Origin: Rana temporaria
Taxonomy: Eukaryota; Chordata; Amphibia; Anura; Ranidae
Direction of reading: 5' to 3'
Assembly (NCBI RefSeq): GCF_905171775.1
Contig: NC_053489.1
Span: forward strand, 138,276,642 to 138,340,641
Length of the DNA: 64,000 bases
The notes under the pieces were generated by a model that saw only the letters and a program-made list of their open reading frames with translations, ran no database searches and was not told where the DNA came from. Below, piece by piece: positions 45,519 to 57,074 of this stretch (position 1 is its first letter; each line of letters begins with the position of its first letter). The translations under genes were made by a program, and so were the position numbers.

Positions 45519-46390
45519 ATAATACGTAATCTACTTGTCTGTGGATACATAAAAACATAACTTTCCCATTATTTGATTGTCATATTTTCATATATTCTAT
45601 CTTTCTTTCTATTTATTTTTCTATCTTTTTATCTATTTATCCATCTAATTTGTTTATCTATCTATCCATTTAATTTTTTTATCTATCCATGACCAGCAAA
45701 CAACGCTTTCTTTTATTTATTTTTTCAATGTTCCATATTTTTTAATTCAACAATAATTCTGTTTAGACACATTAAAATCCTTTTCTTCCACACAAGCCTG
45801 TATGTACTTTAACTACAATAATACTTCAAATGTATACTTTTTTATACATTCTTGTAATACCAAACTATCCATCCAACTTTCTCAAGTTATGTGTTCTATA
45901 AAAATTAATAAAAAACGTATTATTCTATGTGAAATAATAATTCTATGTGTATCAATGTGTATTCTTATAAAAGATTTGGGGCCAGATTCACAAAGCACTT
46001 ACGCCGACGTATCTAGAGATGCGCGGCGTAATTCAAAAATGTGCGGCGCGGATCTATGCGCCGTATCCTCAAAACGAGACACGCCTGAAAACCATTTTTT
46101 TCCGTCCGACGTAAAACGATTACACCGGCGCATCTTGGAGCGCAAAATACGCTAGACACACCATTGATTTGCTAGTTAAATATGCAAATGAGGGAGATAC
46201 GGCGATCCACAAAAGTACGCTTGTGCGGCGTAGGCTACGCCCTGTGCACATCTGCTAGTTTCCCGGGATAAAATTACACCTTATAAAAGGTGCCTTAACT
46301 TTGCACCAGCCGTGTAAAGGTCAGCTAAAGCAACACCGTTAGGGAAGAGCTGAGCACACACACTTGCAGGACAACAATCTGTATGCCAAC

Positions 46391-47579
46391 ATGCCAGGGG
46401 CATCCATGCTCATAGCTATACTAGTGACTTTAGAGGAACACAGAAGGAGTAGGGAACGGAGGAGGAGGAGGAGGAGGAGGGCACAGGAGAGGATATACCG
46501 CACACGCCTAGATGTGTTTGGCATGGCTGTTTCTGAGGTGTATCGCAACTTCAGATTCCCCCCTGAAGCCATCATGGAATTAACCAGAACCCTGCAGGAT
46601 GACATCACCAGCCCAACACACCGCTCACATGCACTGGAGCCACTGGTCAAGGTAGTGGCAACACTCCATTTCCTTGCCACTGGCTCTTTTCAGCGCACAA
46701 GTGGATTGTTGGCTGGGATGTCACAATCCTCCATTAGCAGATGTGTGCACCAGGTTGTCCCTGCAATCCTGAGATGCATGGCCAACCAAATCATCCAACC
46801 CATCCAGGAGGACCTGCGGATGAAGACAATGACAGATTTCTACAAAATTGCCAGATTCCCACGCACCGTGGGGGCCATTGATTGCACACATGTGGCACTA
46901 CAGCCCCCCCATGAGACAGAGCACATGTACCGCAATCGTAAGCATTGGCATTCAATCAATGTACAGGTGATAGTCGATGCCCAATACCTCATATGGCATG
47001 TCCGTGCCAAACACCCAGGATCCAGCCATGACAGCTACATATACCATCAAAGCAACATCCCAAGAAAATTTTAACAGAACGTGTATGGGGACAGCTGGCT
47101 GGTTGGTGAGTGACATGGGTGTCAGGTATGACTGCCCCCCCCCATGATGCAGACATCACGAGGGGCACATGCATGACTAACATCCTCATGTCTTTTCCCT
47201 TCCAGGTGACTCTGCATATGCACTTGGACCCCATCTCATGACTCCATTCCGGAACCCCCAAACCCCAGGAGAGGAAAACTACAATGCTGCACACATACGT
47301 ACCCGTGCAGTGGTGGAACGCACCTTTGGCCTCCTGAAGTCCGGTTTCCGATGCCTGGATAAGTCTGGGGGTACCCTGTTGTATTCCCCAAACTTTGTGT
47401 GCCAGATCATCGGTGCATGTTGCATGCTGCACAACTTCGCAGTGAGAAGGGGCCTGGAGATTGACATACGTGATGACCTGACCCCCCAAAAAGACAATCC
47501 CCCCCTGACCAACTCTACCCGGTCTACTGAGGGAACAGCAGCCAGGAGACGCCTCGCAGAAGGCATCTTTGCACAGTAA
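46391..47579 (+). pseudogene. Harbinger transposase copy 2, one nonsense codon
   Basis: Exons 46391-47105 and 47206-47579 would give 362 residues. A TAA at 47072-47074 replaces the Glu codon found in copy 1, just before QNVYGDSW. The catalytic motifs VGAIDCTHVAL, KHPGSSHDSYIY and RAVVERTFGLLKS are all present. It differs from copy 1 by an N-terminal insertion of Arg/Glu repeats (46442-46482, RERRRRRRRR). The intron (100 bases) is nearly identical to that of copy 1. Confidence 0.9.
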
Positions 47580-47989
47580 ACACACACATTAAACATGGCA
47601 CAATGAGAATGCATGCATGCACACCACTGTGGTCCCTAGCACACACACCCCACATCCTCATCGAATTGGATTAGACCGAAGTACCCCGCATGGTAATAGG
47701 GAGCAGCAACCCCCCCCCAAGGCTCCAATTATGTCACTGTGCATTCATACACCATTCACATGGACCTGGGATCACTTCTCCCTGGTCCTGGGGATCCCTA
47801 CTCCACCAAAAATGAGGGTGACACCCTTTTTTCAGCAGGAATGTCACCCCCACATTCATACATCACTCACACAAATATAACAAATCATAATCACAGTAGA
47901 ATAAAAAAAAAATCAAAAGTACACCCAAAATTAACGGCGGCGTGAGCTACACCTGGGCCGGCCACGGCCACGGCCATGGCCACGGGCCC

Positions 47990-49243
47990 TCAGGGGAGAC
48001 TCAATGGGGGGGAAGCAGGGGAAGGAGGAGCCTCCCCTGGTGGCTGTCCACCTGCTGGCCTGCCCTCCAAGGCCACGGCTATCCTGTTCAGGCCCACAGT
48101 GAGGGCTGCCTTATTGGCCTGGACAGCCTGGGTATTGGCGTGGACAGCCTGGGTCAGGGCACTCACCTCCAGGGCCACGCCTGCTGTGGCGGTCTGCAGG
48201 TCACAAAAACAAGTTATGACCGCCAACGAGTTTGTGGCCACATCATTCAGGGACTCTTTTATGGAGCCCAGGCTGTCCTCCATCTGGGCCAAAGTCCGGG
48301 TGACCTGACTCAGATGTTGGGTCTGACGGGCCTGGTCCCTCCGCAGATTTGCTGGCAGAAACTCGGCCACCCCCCTGGTCTTCTGGGTGGCCTTCCTGCC
48401 TGCAGATAAGGCTTGTGGCCTGGGAGGAGGGGAGAGAGAGACCCTTGGGGGGAGCCCTGTTGGGGGAGGAGTGGGAGGGGCTACCCCTGATGGAGGCCTG
48501 ACTGCTGTCAGCCACGAGGGGAGCCACATCCAAAAGGCCAAGGATTTCCCTGGCAAGGTCCATCCGATCATCCTCAACCTCCCCCCCTCATCCTCCTCCC
48601 CCTCAACCTCCTCATGAGGTGAGTTGTGGCCACTCCCCTGCCCTGGGGACTCCTGCCTTTCTTGGGGCTCTTCAGCAGCCTGTTGTCCGGGGGATGGAGC
48701 AGACTGGCCTGATGGCCCAGCAACCTCCTGGCCATCTGTGGATGACACAAAACATACACAGGTTGGAGGATCCACACACTTGGCACATATTCCCTTTCCC
48801 CCCCCCCCACACATGCTACTCGCCAGATAGAAAAAAAAACGTACCTGTCCCCATGGCCTCATCGGAGTCAAAGCCAGGCAGGCCCACCACTTGCTGGCTG
48901 TGGAAGCACTGGGCCACCGCACGCTCCTCCTCAGTCCACCTGATGGTGCAAGGTGGGCCCCCGCCAGTGCCCCTGGCATGGGCATTTATCTTGGCCAGCT
49001 TGTCACGGACCAGGCTCCTCAGATCATTGATCTTCTTTGCAATCCCACTGGTGGTCCTCGTCTCACCACCCCCCCCTCCGCATTGATCTCATCAGTAATC
49101 TGCTGAAGGATCGCCCTCTTCCTGGCCGCGGGGATGTCCCGGCTCTCAGGGCCATGCAAATATCGCCCATATCGGATGATCGCCCTAGCAAGGATTCGCT
49201 TTTCATGCACCGAGAAGTTGAGCTTTCTCCTCTTTGGTGCCAT
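47990..49243 (-). pseudogene. Myb-like partner gene of Harbinger copy 2, frameshifted
   Basis: Exon 1 is 49243-48845 and exon 2 is 48735-47990 (donor gtacgt, acceptor catccacag). The N-terminus KRRKLNFSVHEKRILARAIIRYG and ILQQITDEINAEGG form the Myb/SANT-like part. The frame slips by one base in a run of eight G near 49066, after which IAKKINDLRSLVRDKLAKIN follows. A second slip lies in a G-run near 48580 and returns near 48440. The C-terminal coiled coil (ARQTQHLSQVTRTLAQMEDSL to ALEGR) aligns with that of copy 1. The N-terminal domain is much less similar to copy 1 than the transposases are to each other. Confidence 0.78.
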
Positions 49244-49263
49244 ATCACCACACAGCACTCAGC

Positions 49264-49440
49264 ACCAAACAAACACACAAATCAGACAGAACAAACAGAC
49301 ACAAAAAGACACAGAACAAACAAACACAAAAAGACACAGAACAAACAAACACAAAAAGACACAGAACAAACAAACACAAAAATCAGACAGCAAAAACCAG
49401 ACACCAAAATCAAACCGCACAAACAGACAGCTAATACAAA
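49264..49440. repeat. 27-bp tandem repeat upstream of the Myb-like gene
   Basis: A unit like acaaaaagacacagaacaaa recurs about four times with a 27-base period between 49290 and 49385, followed by related sequence. Confidence 0.8.
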
Positions 49441-50282
49441 TTTAAAAAAACACACAGAAAAAAGACACAAAAAACACTCAGAAAAAAAAACACCTACTAC
49501 AATCTCCTACTTTAATAAATCTTTACTCTAACACTACTACACTAACCAACAAACAGCCACAGACAACAGAACAAAAGCACCTCGCTTTCAGGAAGGGGAA
49601 CACAGGGATGTACTTTTGCAATGGAAGGGCGTTTGTCTGGGGCTATTTATACACAGGGCGTATCTTACTAAGTATGCTTGGCCTATTTCCTATCTCACTG
49701 ATTGCGCCAGGTCGAGTTCTGAGCATGCCCAGTGAGGTGCATATTCATGCGCGCATGCGCAGTACGGCCGGCACTTCATTTGCATGGGGTCACGGCTCAT
49801 TTCAATGGAGCACGCCCACTTCCTTCCCACTTTCAATTACCCCGCCTTACGCCTCGGAATTTACGTTACGCTGGCGCAAATTTGGGCGCAAATACTCTGT
49901 GTATACGGCACTTACGTCACAAAATTAAGCCGCTGTAACGTAAATGACATGCGTTACGACAAACTAAATATGCGCCGCTCTATGTGAATCTGGCCCTTAG
50001 AAACCAAAATATAACAACTATTATGTAAACTAAGCTAGTATCATTACTTTTAGTTATTATTGTGATATCAATCTTTCAATGATCTACTAAACTAACAAAG
50101 ATTTGTGTAGGAGAAATGATCAAATTTCAATGTCAACATAGTGAACAATTTTTCCATATTTCAAAAAATTCCTATATTAGAATTACATCCCAACTCTCCC
50201 TCACATAATGAGCGACCGATCAATATGTCACTTTTGATGTAAGTCCATATGAATAAATCATTAAAGTTCATCTAAAAATGAT

Positions 50283-50950
50283 GGGCCAAATTCTCAAAAA
50301 CGCCGCCTAACTTAACTTTCAGCAGTTAAGTTACACAGGCGTTAAATTTCTACCTAAGTGCCCGATCCACAAAGCACTTACCTAGAAATTTCAGGCCGTG
50401 TAACTTAAGTGCCTCCGTCGCAAGGCGGTCCTCCTCTCCGGGGGGCGATTACAATTTAAATGAGGCGCGGTCCCGCGCCGGCCGTACTGCGCATGCGTGC
50501 GACGTAATTTTACTGACGTGCAGCGCGCGAACGTAATTTACGCCGGGCTTTGTGGATTGCGACGGGACAATAAAGTTGCGACGGGTGAAAAAAAAATACG
50601 CGCCGGGAAAAAAAATTCAAATTTAAAAAAAAATCGCGGCGATCGAAAAAAAGGTCTGGTTTTACATGGTGTACTAACTTTACACATTGTAAAACCAGCC
50701 GTAATTTAATGCTTTGTGGATCTGCTTAAGTACTCATTTGCATATGCTAGCCGGCATTTCGACTCGAAATGCCCCCAGCGGCGGATGCGGTACTGCATCC
50801 TAAGATCTGACAGTGTAAGTGTCTTACAGATGTCAGATCTTCTGCCTAACTTTGGAAAAATCCTTTTGAGGATCGTCTCCAAAGTTAGGCACAGAGATAC
50901 GCAGGCTGAACAGCAGTTCCGCCTGCGTATCTCTTTTGAGAATTTGGCCC
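50283..50950. mobile_element. Harbinger-type MITE, gggccaaattc ends
   Basis: The ends gggccaaattctcaaaa and ttttgagaatttggccc are perfect inverted repeats, and GAT flanks both sides. Internal hairpins include taaggtctggttttacatgg against its partner near 50690. Confidence 0.9.
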
Positions 50951-52563
50951 GATAATCCTTGATAACATAATCAATTTTTTTTTTTTTTTTTTTTAACTAG
51001 AAGTAATAACAAAATAGAAGTTTAGTTGTGCTTGTTTCATGGTCATGGAAAAATCCAAAAAATAAAAAATAAATCACCTTCCCAATTGAAACTCTAATTG
51101 ATATTTCAGTTGCATTTCTATTAGCATCCCTAGTACCTTCAGATGTATAATTCCTAACCATAACTTTAGCTACTGGAATAAATTATGAAACCTACTCATA
51201 AGAAGTAGAAATCTTATTTAAAATATAATTTCTATTCAAATTTAGAAAAGGCCTAGCCATGTTATGTGAACAAACTTCTGAAATTCCTATACCTGTACTT
51301 TGTCCTATGCAACAGATTGCAAATAACTATGTATGCTAATCTCAAAAGACATAGAAGAACAGACATTCTTGATCCTGTCATTAAGTCAAAAAATTAACAA
51401 ACCCTTAGTTTAGAAAAGTTTTTAAACGAAAAAGTATAACAGGTATATAAATTACCTAATATTAACGTTTTCTTGAATCATCTTACTCTATTTAGACTTT
51501 AAAATACTATTGATGTATTCTATTATATCTGGGTACTAAAGATAAGAAAAATAAAAACTTTATCAAATAACTAAAATTGCATACATGTCCTTCATCACCT
51601 GTCCTATAAAAATGAAAAAAATCATTATCTGATTTCATGGTTTGAAATCCAACCCCAATGGAATATGACAAAGTTCATAACTTAGCTTTCGTTAAAAATA
51701 TATACATTTTTTTAGAATTACCTCAATTAATTTATAAAAAAATTAACTAAAGGAAAAAACATCCTTGTATCCTCCTTTAGCAGGTGAAAAATCTAATATA
51801 ATCAATCTACATAGATTGCCAAATCTCTCAACACTTTGTAGTATCAGGTTACTCTTTCCCTTTTGAATTGCTCTATAAACAAATAAAACAATATTCAGAA
51901 GTTTGATAACAAAGTGCTCTAATAATGAGTAGTTCAGAATGTCCTTCATTAGCTTAAACACAAATCAATTAATCAATTTGTCAGTCAATCTGTCAGGTGC
52001 CTGGATATACAAAATAAATATTTTCATTTAAAAAATAACTCTATCCATTATGGTTGGAATCCATTATCTTTACAATTAATTTTATCTCCATTATCAGTCT
52101 GTACTGAGACAAAATATTCATTGTCCTCTTTATTCTGTGACTAATTACATTTTGCAAAAGTAATAATCTTACCAGATTATTGTATTTTTCCTTTATTATA
52201 CTTTCACTTATAATTGCTTTAATTTTGCAAAAGAACATTAATTTAGGTTGTGCTTTCCTAAATATTCTATTTCAGAAAGAAATGTAATAATGTTGAAGTA
52301 CTATTTTTCAGAACCAATCATACAGTATGATTGATTGAACCACATGTGCTCCCTCACTCTGACTGCTAAACAATCACATGGCTTAAGTTCATCTTTCAGT
52401 GTACGCAAACATACAGAAAGTTCCATTGTGCCAATATATGGATCCATTTGCACTAAAATATAATAATTTTATATCCCATTTCAACTGACCTTTCTTTTTA
52501 ACATCCAGTTGTCACTAGACAAAGCTTAGTCAAAGCCTTGTGTTTTGACACCTCATGTTTTCC
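50951..52563. other. AT-rich decayed sequence, no definable gene
   Basis: No frame longer than about 72 codons. The minus strand at about 52120 reads EYFVSVQTDNGDK, reminiscent of a retroelement integrase QTDNG motif, but the surrounding frame does not support it. It may be the interior of an old LTR element bounded by the repeats at 44092 and 56334. Confidence 0.35.
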
Positions 52564-53119
52564 TTAACTACTTAACCCCCGGACCATATTGCTGGTCAAA
52601 GACCAGAGCACTTTTTGCGATTCAGCACTGCCTCGCTTTAACTGACAATTGCGCGGTCGTGCGACGTGGCTCCCAAACAAAATTGGCGTCCTTTTTTCCC
52701 CACAAATAGAGCTTTCTTTTGGTGGTATTTGATCACCTCTGCATTTTTTAGTTTTTGCGCTATAAACAAAACTAAACAAAAAGGGGTTATGTATGTTCCC
52801 TGGGTGTGTTCTAACTGTAGGGGGGTGGACTGACATGGGGAAATGACTGATCTTCTGTTCATACATTGTATGAACAGAAGATCTGCATTTCTCTTCCTGA
52901 CATGACCGGGAGCTGTGTGTTTACACACACACAGCTCCCGGTCCTCGCTCTGTAACGAGCGATCGGGTGTGCCCGGCGGCGATCGTGCCCACCGAAAAAC
53001 GCGCACGGGAGTCGGGGGGCTAGTGGCCTGCGCGAGAGCCGACGTATAGCTACAGGCTCTCGCGCAGGGGAGCCGACCAGCCGCCGTAAAACGACGGCAG
53101 CTGGTCGCCAACCAGTTAA
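52564..53119. mobile_element. TTAA-flanked piggyBac-type MITE
   Basis: TTAA at 52564-52567 and 53116-53119. The first 200 bases match 8930-9050. It contains hairpins such as gatcttctgttcatacat/atgtatgaacagaagatc, tgtgtgtttacacacaca and gctctcgcgca repeats. Confidence 0.8.
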
Positions 53120-53217
53120 AATAACACCTTTAGTTTTTCAAACAAATGGTGCAAAACCCACGTGTTTTTTTTTTTAAACAATACTTTAGTAATTAAAAAT
53201 ATATTTTTAAATATATT

Positions 53218-53940
53218 GGGCCATATTCTCATAGAAGTTACGATGGAGTATCCCAGGATACTCCATCGTATCTCCCTTTTTTGGCCCGTGTATCTATGCG
53301 ACTGATTCTTAGAATCATTTTCGCATAGATACACTTAAGATCCGCCATCTGTAAGTCACTTACACTGGCGGATCTTAAATGTAATGACGCCGACCGCTGC
53401 TAGATGGCATTTACGTGAAGGACTCATTTGCGTATGCAAATGATCCTTCTACGCCGATTCCCGAACGAGTTCGCGTCGCGTAACCGTCGCTAACGTCGTT
53501 TGCGTAAGTGGAAATTTAGTCCTGCTATTATGAGGAGTAAATTTCCGCAAGTCCCACGTAGGCCATGTTACGGATGGCGTCGGGTCCGCGTCGTGTTTTT
53601 TCGTCGGGTACGTCGTTTCCGTAAGTCGTTCTTGAATACGACTTTACGTCAATGACGCACACGTCGGCGTCATTGACATTTTCCACCGAGAACTGGAGCA
53701 TGCGCACTGGGCTTTTTGAAGCCCGGCGCATGCACAGTTCATTAGAATCGGGGGCGCGCTTAATTTGAATACAAGCCGCCCCCTTGGAGATCCGCCAGGC
53801 TACGCCGGGGCATTTACACTCCGCCGTCCCAACTTATGGAGCAAGTGTTTGGGGAATACAACACTTGCTCCTGTAAGTTGGGACAGCGGAGTGTAAGTGC
53901 CTTAAGCGCAGCCCGTGGATTTTTAGAGAGAATATGGGCC
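53218..53940. mobile_element. Harbinger-type MITE, gggccatattc ends
   Basis: The ends gggccatattctc and gagaatatgggcc are inverted repeats, flanked by ATT and TTT (imperfect). The interior shares taagtcgttcttgaatacg-type and gcgcatgcacag-type words with related MITEs. A minus-strand frame at 53528-53731 is incidental. Confidence 0.8.
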
Positions 53941-54910
53941 TTTGTTCTTATCTATGAACCTTTATTTCAGATTTCTGAAAGATTTCACACTAACATGTAT
54001 TCTGATCCATAGAAGTGAAAAACTGTCATGGCATGACTGGACTGACTAGGCTGTGTTAACTTGACCATCTGCTTTTCTCTGTTAATAGTACATTCCTTTA
54101 CATGTCACACTCCCAGAAAATGATCTGTTACTGTCAATCTTAGTTACCATGCTTTGTATCCCATTCATTGTAAGATTAGTCTGAACTCATTTATCGTTTT
54201 TATACTTTTTAACCATTTTTTTTTAAATTTAAACATATTTGGTTTGTACATATGCTAAAAATCATGTACATTACGTTATAATATGACGTTTCTTGATTGT
54301 AGTAATGACAAAAAATTGTTTAGCAGACAATCTTGTGAAACTCAGATTGGTTCCTGCGCATAAACTGACTGGCGTTTCCCCGAGAAAATTACTCCAACCA
54401 ACCAAAGTCCTTACTTTTATCAGAAATACTCAATTACAAAAACTTTTAACAATAGTTTTTTCTACAATTTTTGATTATTTAAATATTGAACTAAACTTTC
54501 ATATTTTTATATTTTTCCTGGGTAACCTTAAGTAAATTAGAACAATCTACTACTTTTATTTAATAACCAAATCCAAGTTTGGAATCTTTTGTAAAAATTG
54601 CTCAATCCTTAACTTATTAATTCCTGCAACCAAATCTGTAGGATTTTTGTTAAATACTAAATACCATGTTGTTTTCCATTTTCTGAATTTTATACAGTTC
54701 TTTACACAATCTTAATCAATAGTTTTTTCTTTAAACTTCTGCCCCTGTTTGTGCTTTGAATGACATGTAATAACACATTTCTGTTTTTTAGGGCTAAAAT
54801 ATTCCTAAACATTTACATGCAGCAACACTTAGTTTCCTTATTAAAGAACTTCTTTACACTCTAGCATTAATTAATTAATTAATTACCCTACTACTGTTAT
54901 ATGCCTGTAT

Positions 54911-54972
<62 letters not shown>

Positions 54973-56333
54973 CAATTCCCGATAGTACAGGGATATACTT
55001 CTAAACTTTGAGATTTTAACCATCCCATGTTATCCACTTATATAAAAAAACATATTTACCCCTTACTTAGAATGATTTTCCTGTGTACACTTAAAAAAAC
55101 AAGAGATGAACAATGTCCTTTAACTTTGTCTGTTGTTAGTTTCTTTCATTCGTTATTTTGTCTGTGTTGCTTTTTCTTGTTGCTTTATCTTCGTTAGTTG
55201 CTTTTTCTTGGAAGAATAATGTCCCTTTTCTTTGAAGAATAGTTTTCTTGTAGCTCTTGTCTTGTTCCTTGGCTCACCTTGTTCTTTTGGCTCTTGTTAA
55301 TGTAATGTTTAGGTAGGCTATAAATGGCCTCTAGTAAACAAAATGTAAAGATGCATGCGTAAAAATTTATTTTTCCTTTTTTGTATATGCAAAAGGAATG
55401 TATAGTGTATTCTTGGACCGCCCCAAAACATCAAAATCCGACTTTCATATTGGCTCAACCAAAGTGTACATCTGCCTGGTGCATCAATGGTGGCCTTTAA
55501 ATAACATGAAGCCTTAGATCCTATTTCAACACTTCTTCTGTGAGACATTTTTAGGAGCTTCTTGGCAGAATCTTCACGTACTGTATGTAAACGTTTACGA
55601 TTTTTCTTCACAACCAGAAAGTCCTCGCTGGATTTTCCACGATATCTTGAAGCATTCTTGTCCAGATGGCTGATTCATCGACCTCGTAAGCCTTGTGAAT
55701 TTTTTTTTATTATTCTGCTTGTAAGGCTACAAGCGATCTACAGGTGAGAAAACAGACAGCGTAAAAACTCACCCTTGTGTTTTTGAGCCTTCTGTCGTCT
55801 GATGGAACACAAATGCCTCTTTGTTCTAGGTCCTTTGATTGTTTTTTTTTCCAAGACTCGACCAATCATGAAAGTTTTCATCTCGTCTCTACATCTCCCC
55901 CTTTTTCAAGATTTTTAGGGGAAAAAAAGATTGGCTAGCTTCGACAAATGATGAACAGGGAAACGGGGGGGGGACATTTTTAAAATTTTTAACACATGTC
56001 ATGTGTTATGTCAATAGTCTCCTTCCCAGGCACTTCATTCCCAATATTCAAGACTCAGGTTTTCTTCCAAAGTACGAAGTTTATTCTTCAAGATAGACAA
56101 GCAAACAGTCAATGCTTACATAATGACAGCTGGTAATCACATGGCAAGATGGAAATTCAGAAGGTTTCAGACGGTATGATATGATGGTACATCATCTTTC
56201 TGCTGGGAGAGGTCCCTTCCAGCAGGGTCGGGTGACCCCGAGTTACTTCACTTGCTACCCAAACCACATGGATTCCTATACTGTTTTTAAAGCCGAGCTA
56301 AGCATATTTACTTTTAGAATAGCTCCAAGAAAG
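53941..56333. other. AT-rich sequence with weak minus-strand coding traces
   Basis: It contains an (AT)n microsatellite at 54914-54968. Minus-strand pieces near 54720-54550 (KWKTTWYLVFNKNPTDLVAG) and 55611-55318 (GRCTLWLSQYESRILMFW) look protein-like, but I cannot name a family. They may be remnants of the element bounded by the direct repeats. Confidence 0.35.
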
Positions 56334-57064
56334 GTGGTGAGCTCCTGTCACAAACGTAACACACACTTTGTATATATTAAGTAACACATCTCCACCCATT
56401 AAATAAGAAAATATTGTGTTGCGCTGATAATCAAGTAAAAAATTGCATACATATATATATATATATACCATATACATAAATAAGAACCCCCTACACCTCA
56501 AATCAGGGAGGTATATGTGCAAAAGATAAACAAAAACCACTAAAAAACTATAATGTGAAAAAGTTCTAATAGAACCAGCAAAAATAGTTCATGGAAAAAA
56601 ACACAGTTCAGTACATAGGCTAATAGGAGACAGGTGTGAGATCCACAGTCCTCTGGTGTGCAGCTGTCATTATAGCAAAAAAACCTTTACCTTCTGGACT
56701 CCCCGATTAAACACAGGATATCAGCCGCTCATAAGGAGAAAAGAAAGATATATGGTGCAAATAACGTAATAAAATGGGAAATGAACCCTGCAATACAATG
56801 ATTGCACTCACAGAACCTCGATGGTAAACAGGCTCAACTGCAATCAGTCATTGAACGCCGCTCAGTGCTACGATCTCCTCAGAAGGACGGATTCGACCGT
56901 CGACATCTCCACCCATTGTCTTGACGTAGAACTCCAAAAATACATGTTACATACACAGCAACTGGCCTTCGTCTGTCCTCAACAAACCTCAAAATGGCCA
57001 TGTTTAAATATTAATTCTTAGAAACCTTTATCACATAAAATAGTAATAAATTCAAAATCTAACA
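56334..57064 (-). repeat. Direct repeat B, LTR-like, with an insertion
   Basis: 56334-56400 and 56918-57064 together match 44092-44302 (gtggtgagctcctgtc to aaaatctaaca). The copy is split by a 502-base insertion with a 15-base duplication. Confidence 0.55.
56401..56902 (-). mobile_element. Retrotransposed insertion with perfect 15-bp duplication
   Basis: The sequence acatctccacccatt occurs at 56386-56400 and again at 56903-56917, a perfect 15-base target-site duplication. The uninterrupted equivalent is at 44150-44165. Read on the minus strand the insert ends cgcaacacaatattttcttattt. A duplication this long suggests target-primed reverse transcription, so a SINE or a 5'-truncated LINE. The family is not identified. 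Confidence 0.8.
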
Positions 57065-57074
57065 TTAACCACTC

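Larger units (their letters stand above)
45979..49996 (+). mobile_element. PIF/Harbinger transposon, copy 2 (inactivated)
   Basis: The ends gggccagattcaca and gtgaatctggccc are flanked by TTG and TTA, an imperfect 3-base duplication. It has the same two-gene convergent layout as copy 1. Its terminal sequences are the closest in the window to those of the gggccagattc MITEs, so its family is the likely source of their transposase. Confidence 0.9.

Noticed and set aside
40540..49080. Programmed -1 frameshifting in the Myb-like genes (A6 and G8 runs)
   Set aside because: Both copies need a -1 shift in a homopolymer, and the G-run reads like a slippery heptamer, but the shift points are at different protein positions and single-base loss or assembly error is simpler.
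49037..49531. 164-codon frame rich in Thr/Lys/Gln
   Set aside because: Antisense to the Myb-like gene and then translated from the 27-base repeat.
52090..52240. Integrase-like EYFVSVQTDNG on the minus strand
   Set aside because: Only a short motif match; flanking frame has stops and no zinc finger, second Asp spacing or Glu motif can be found.
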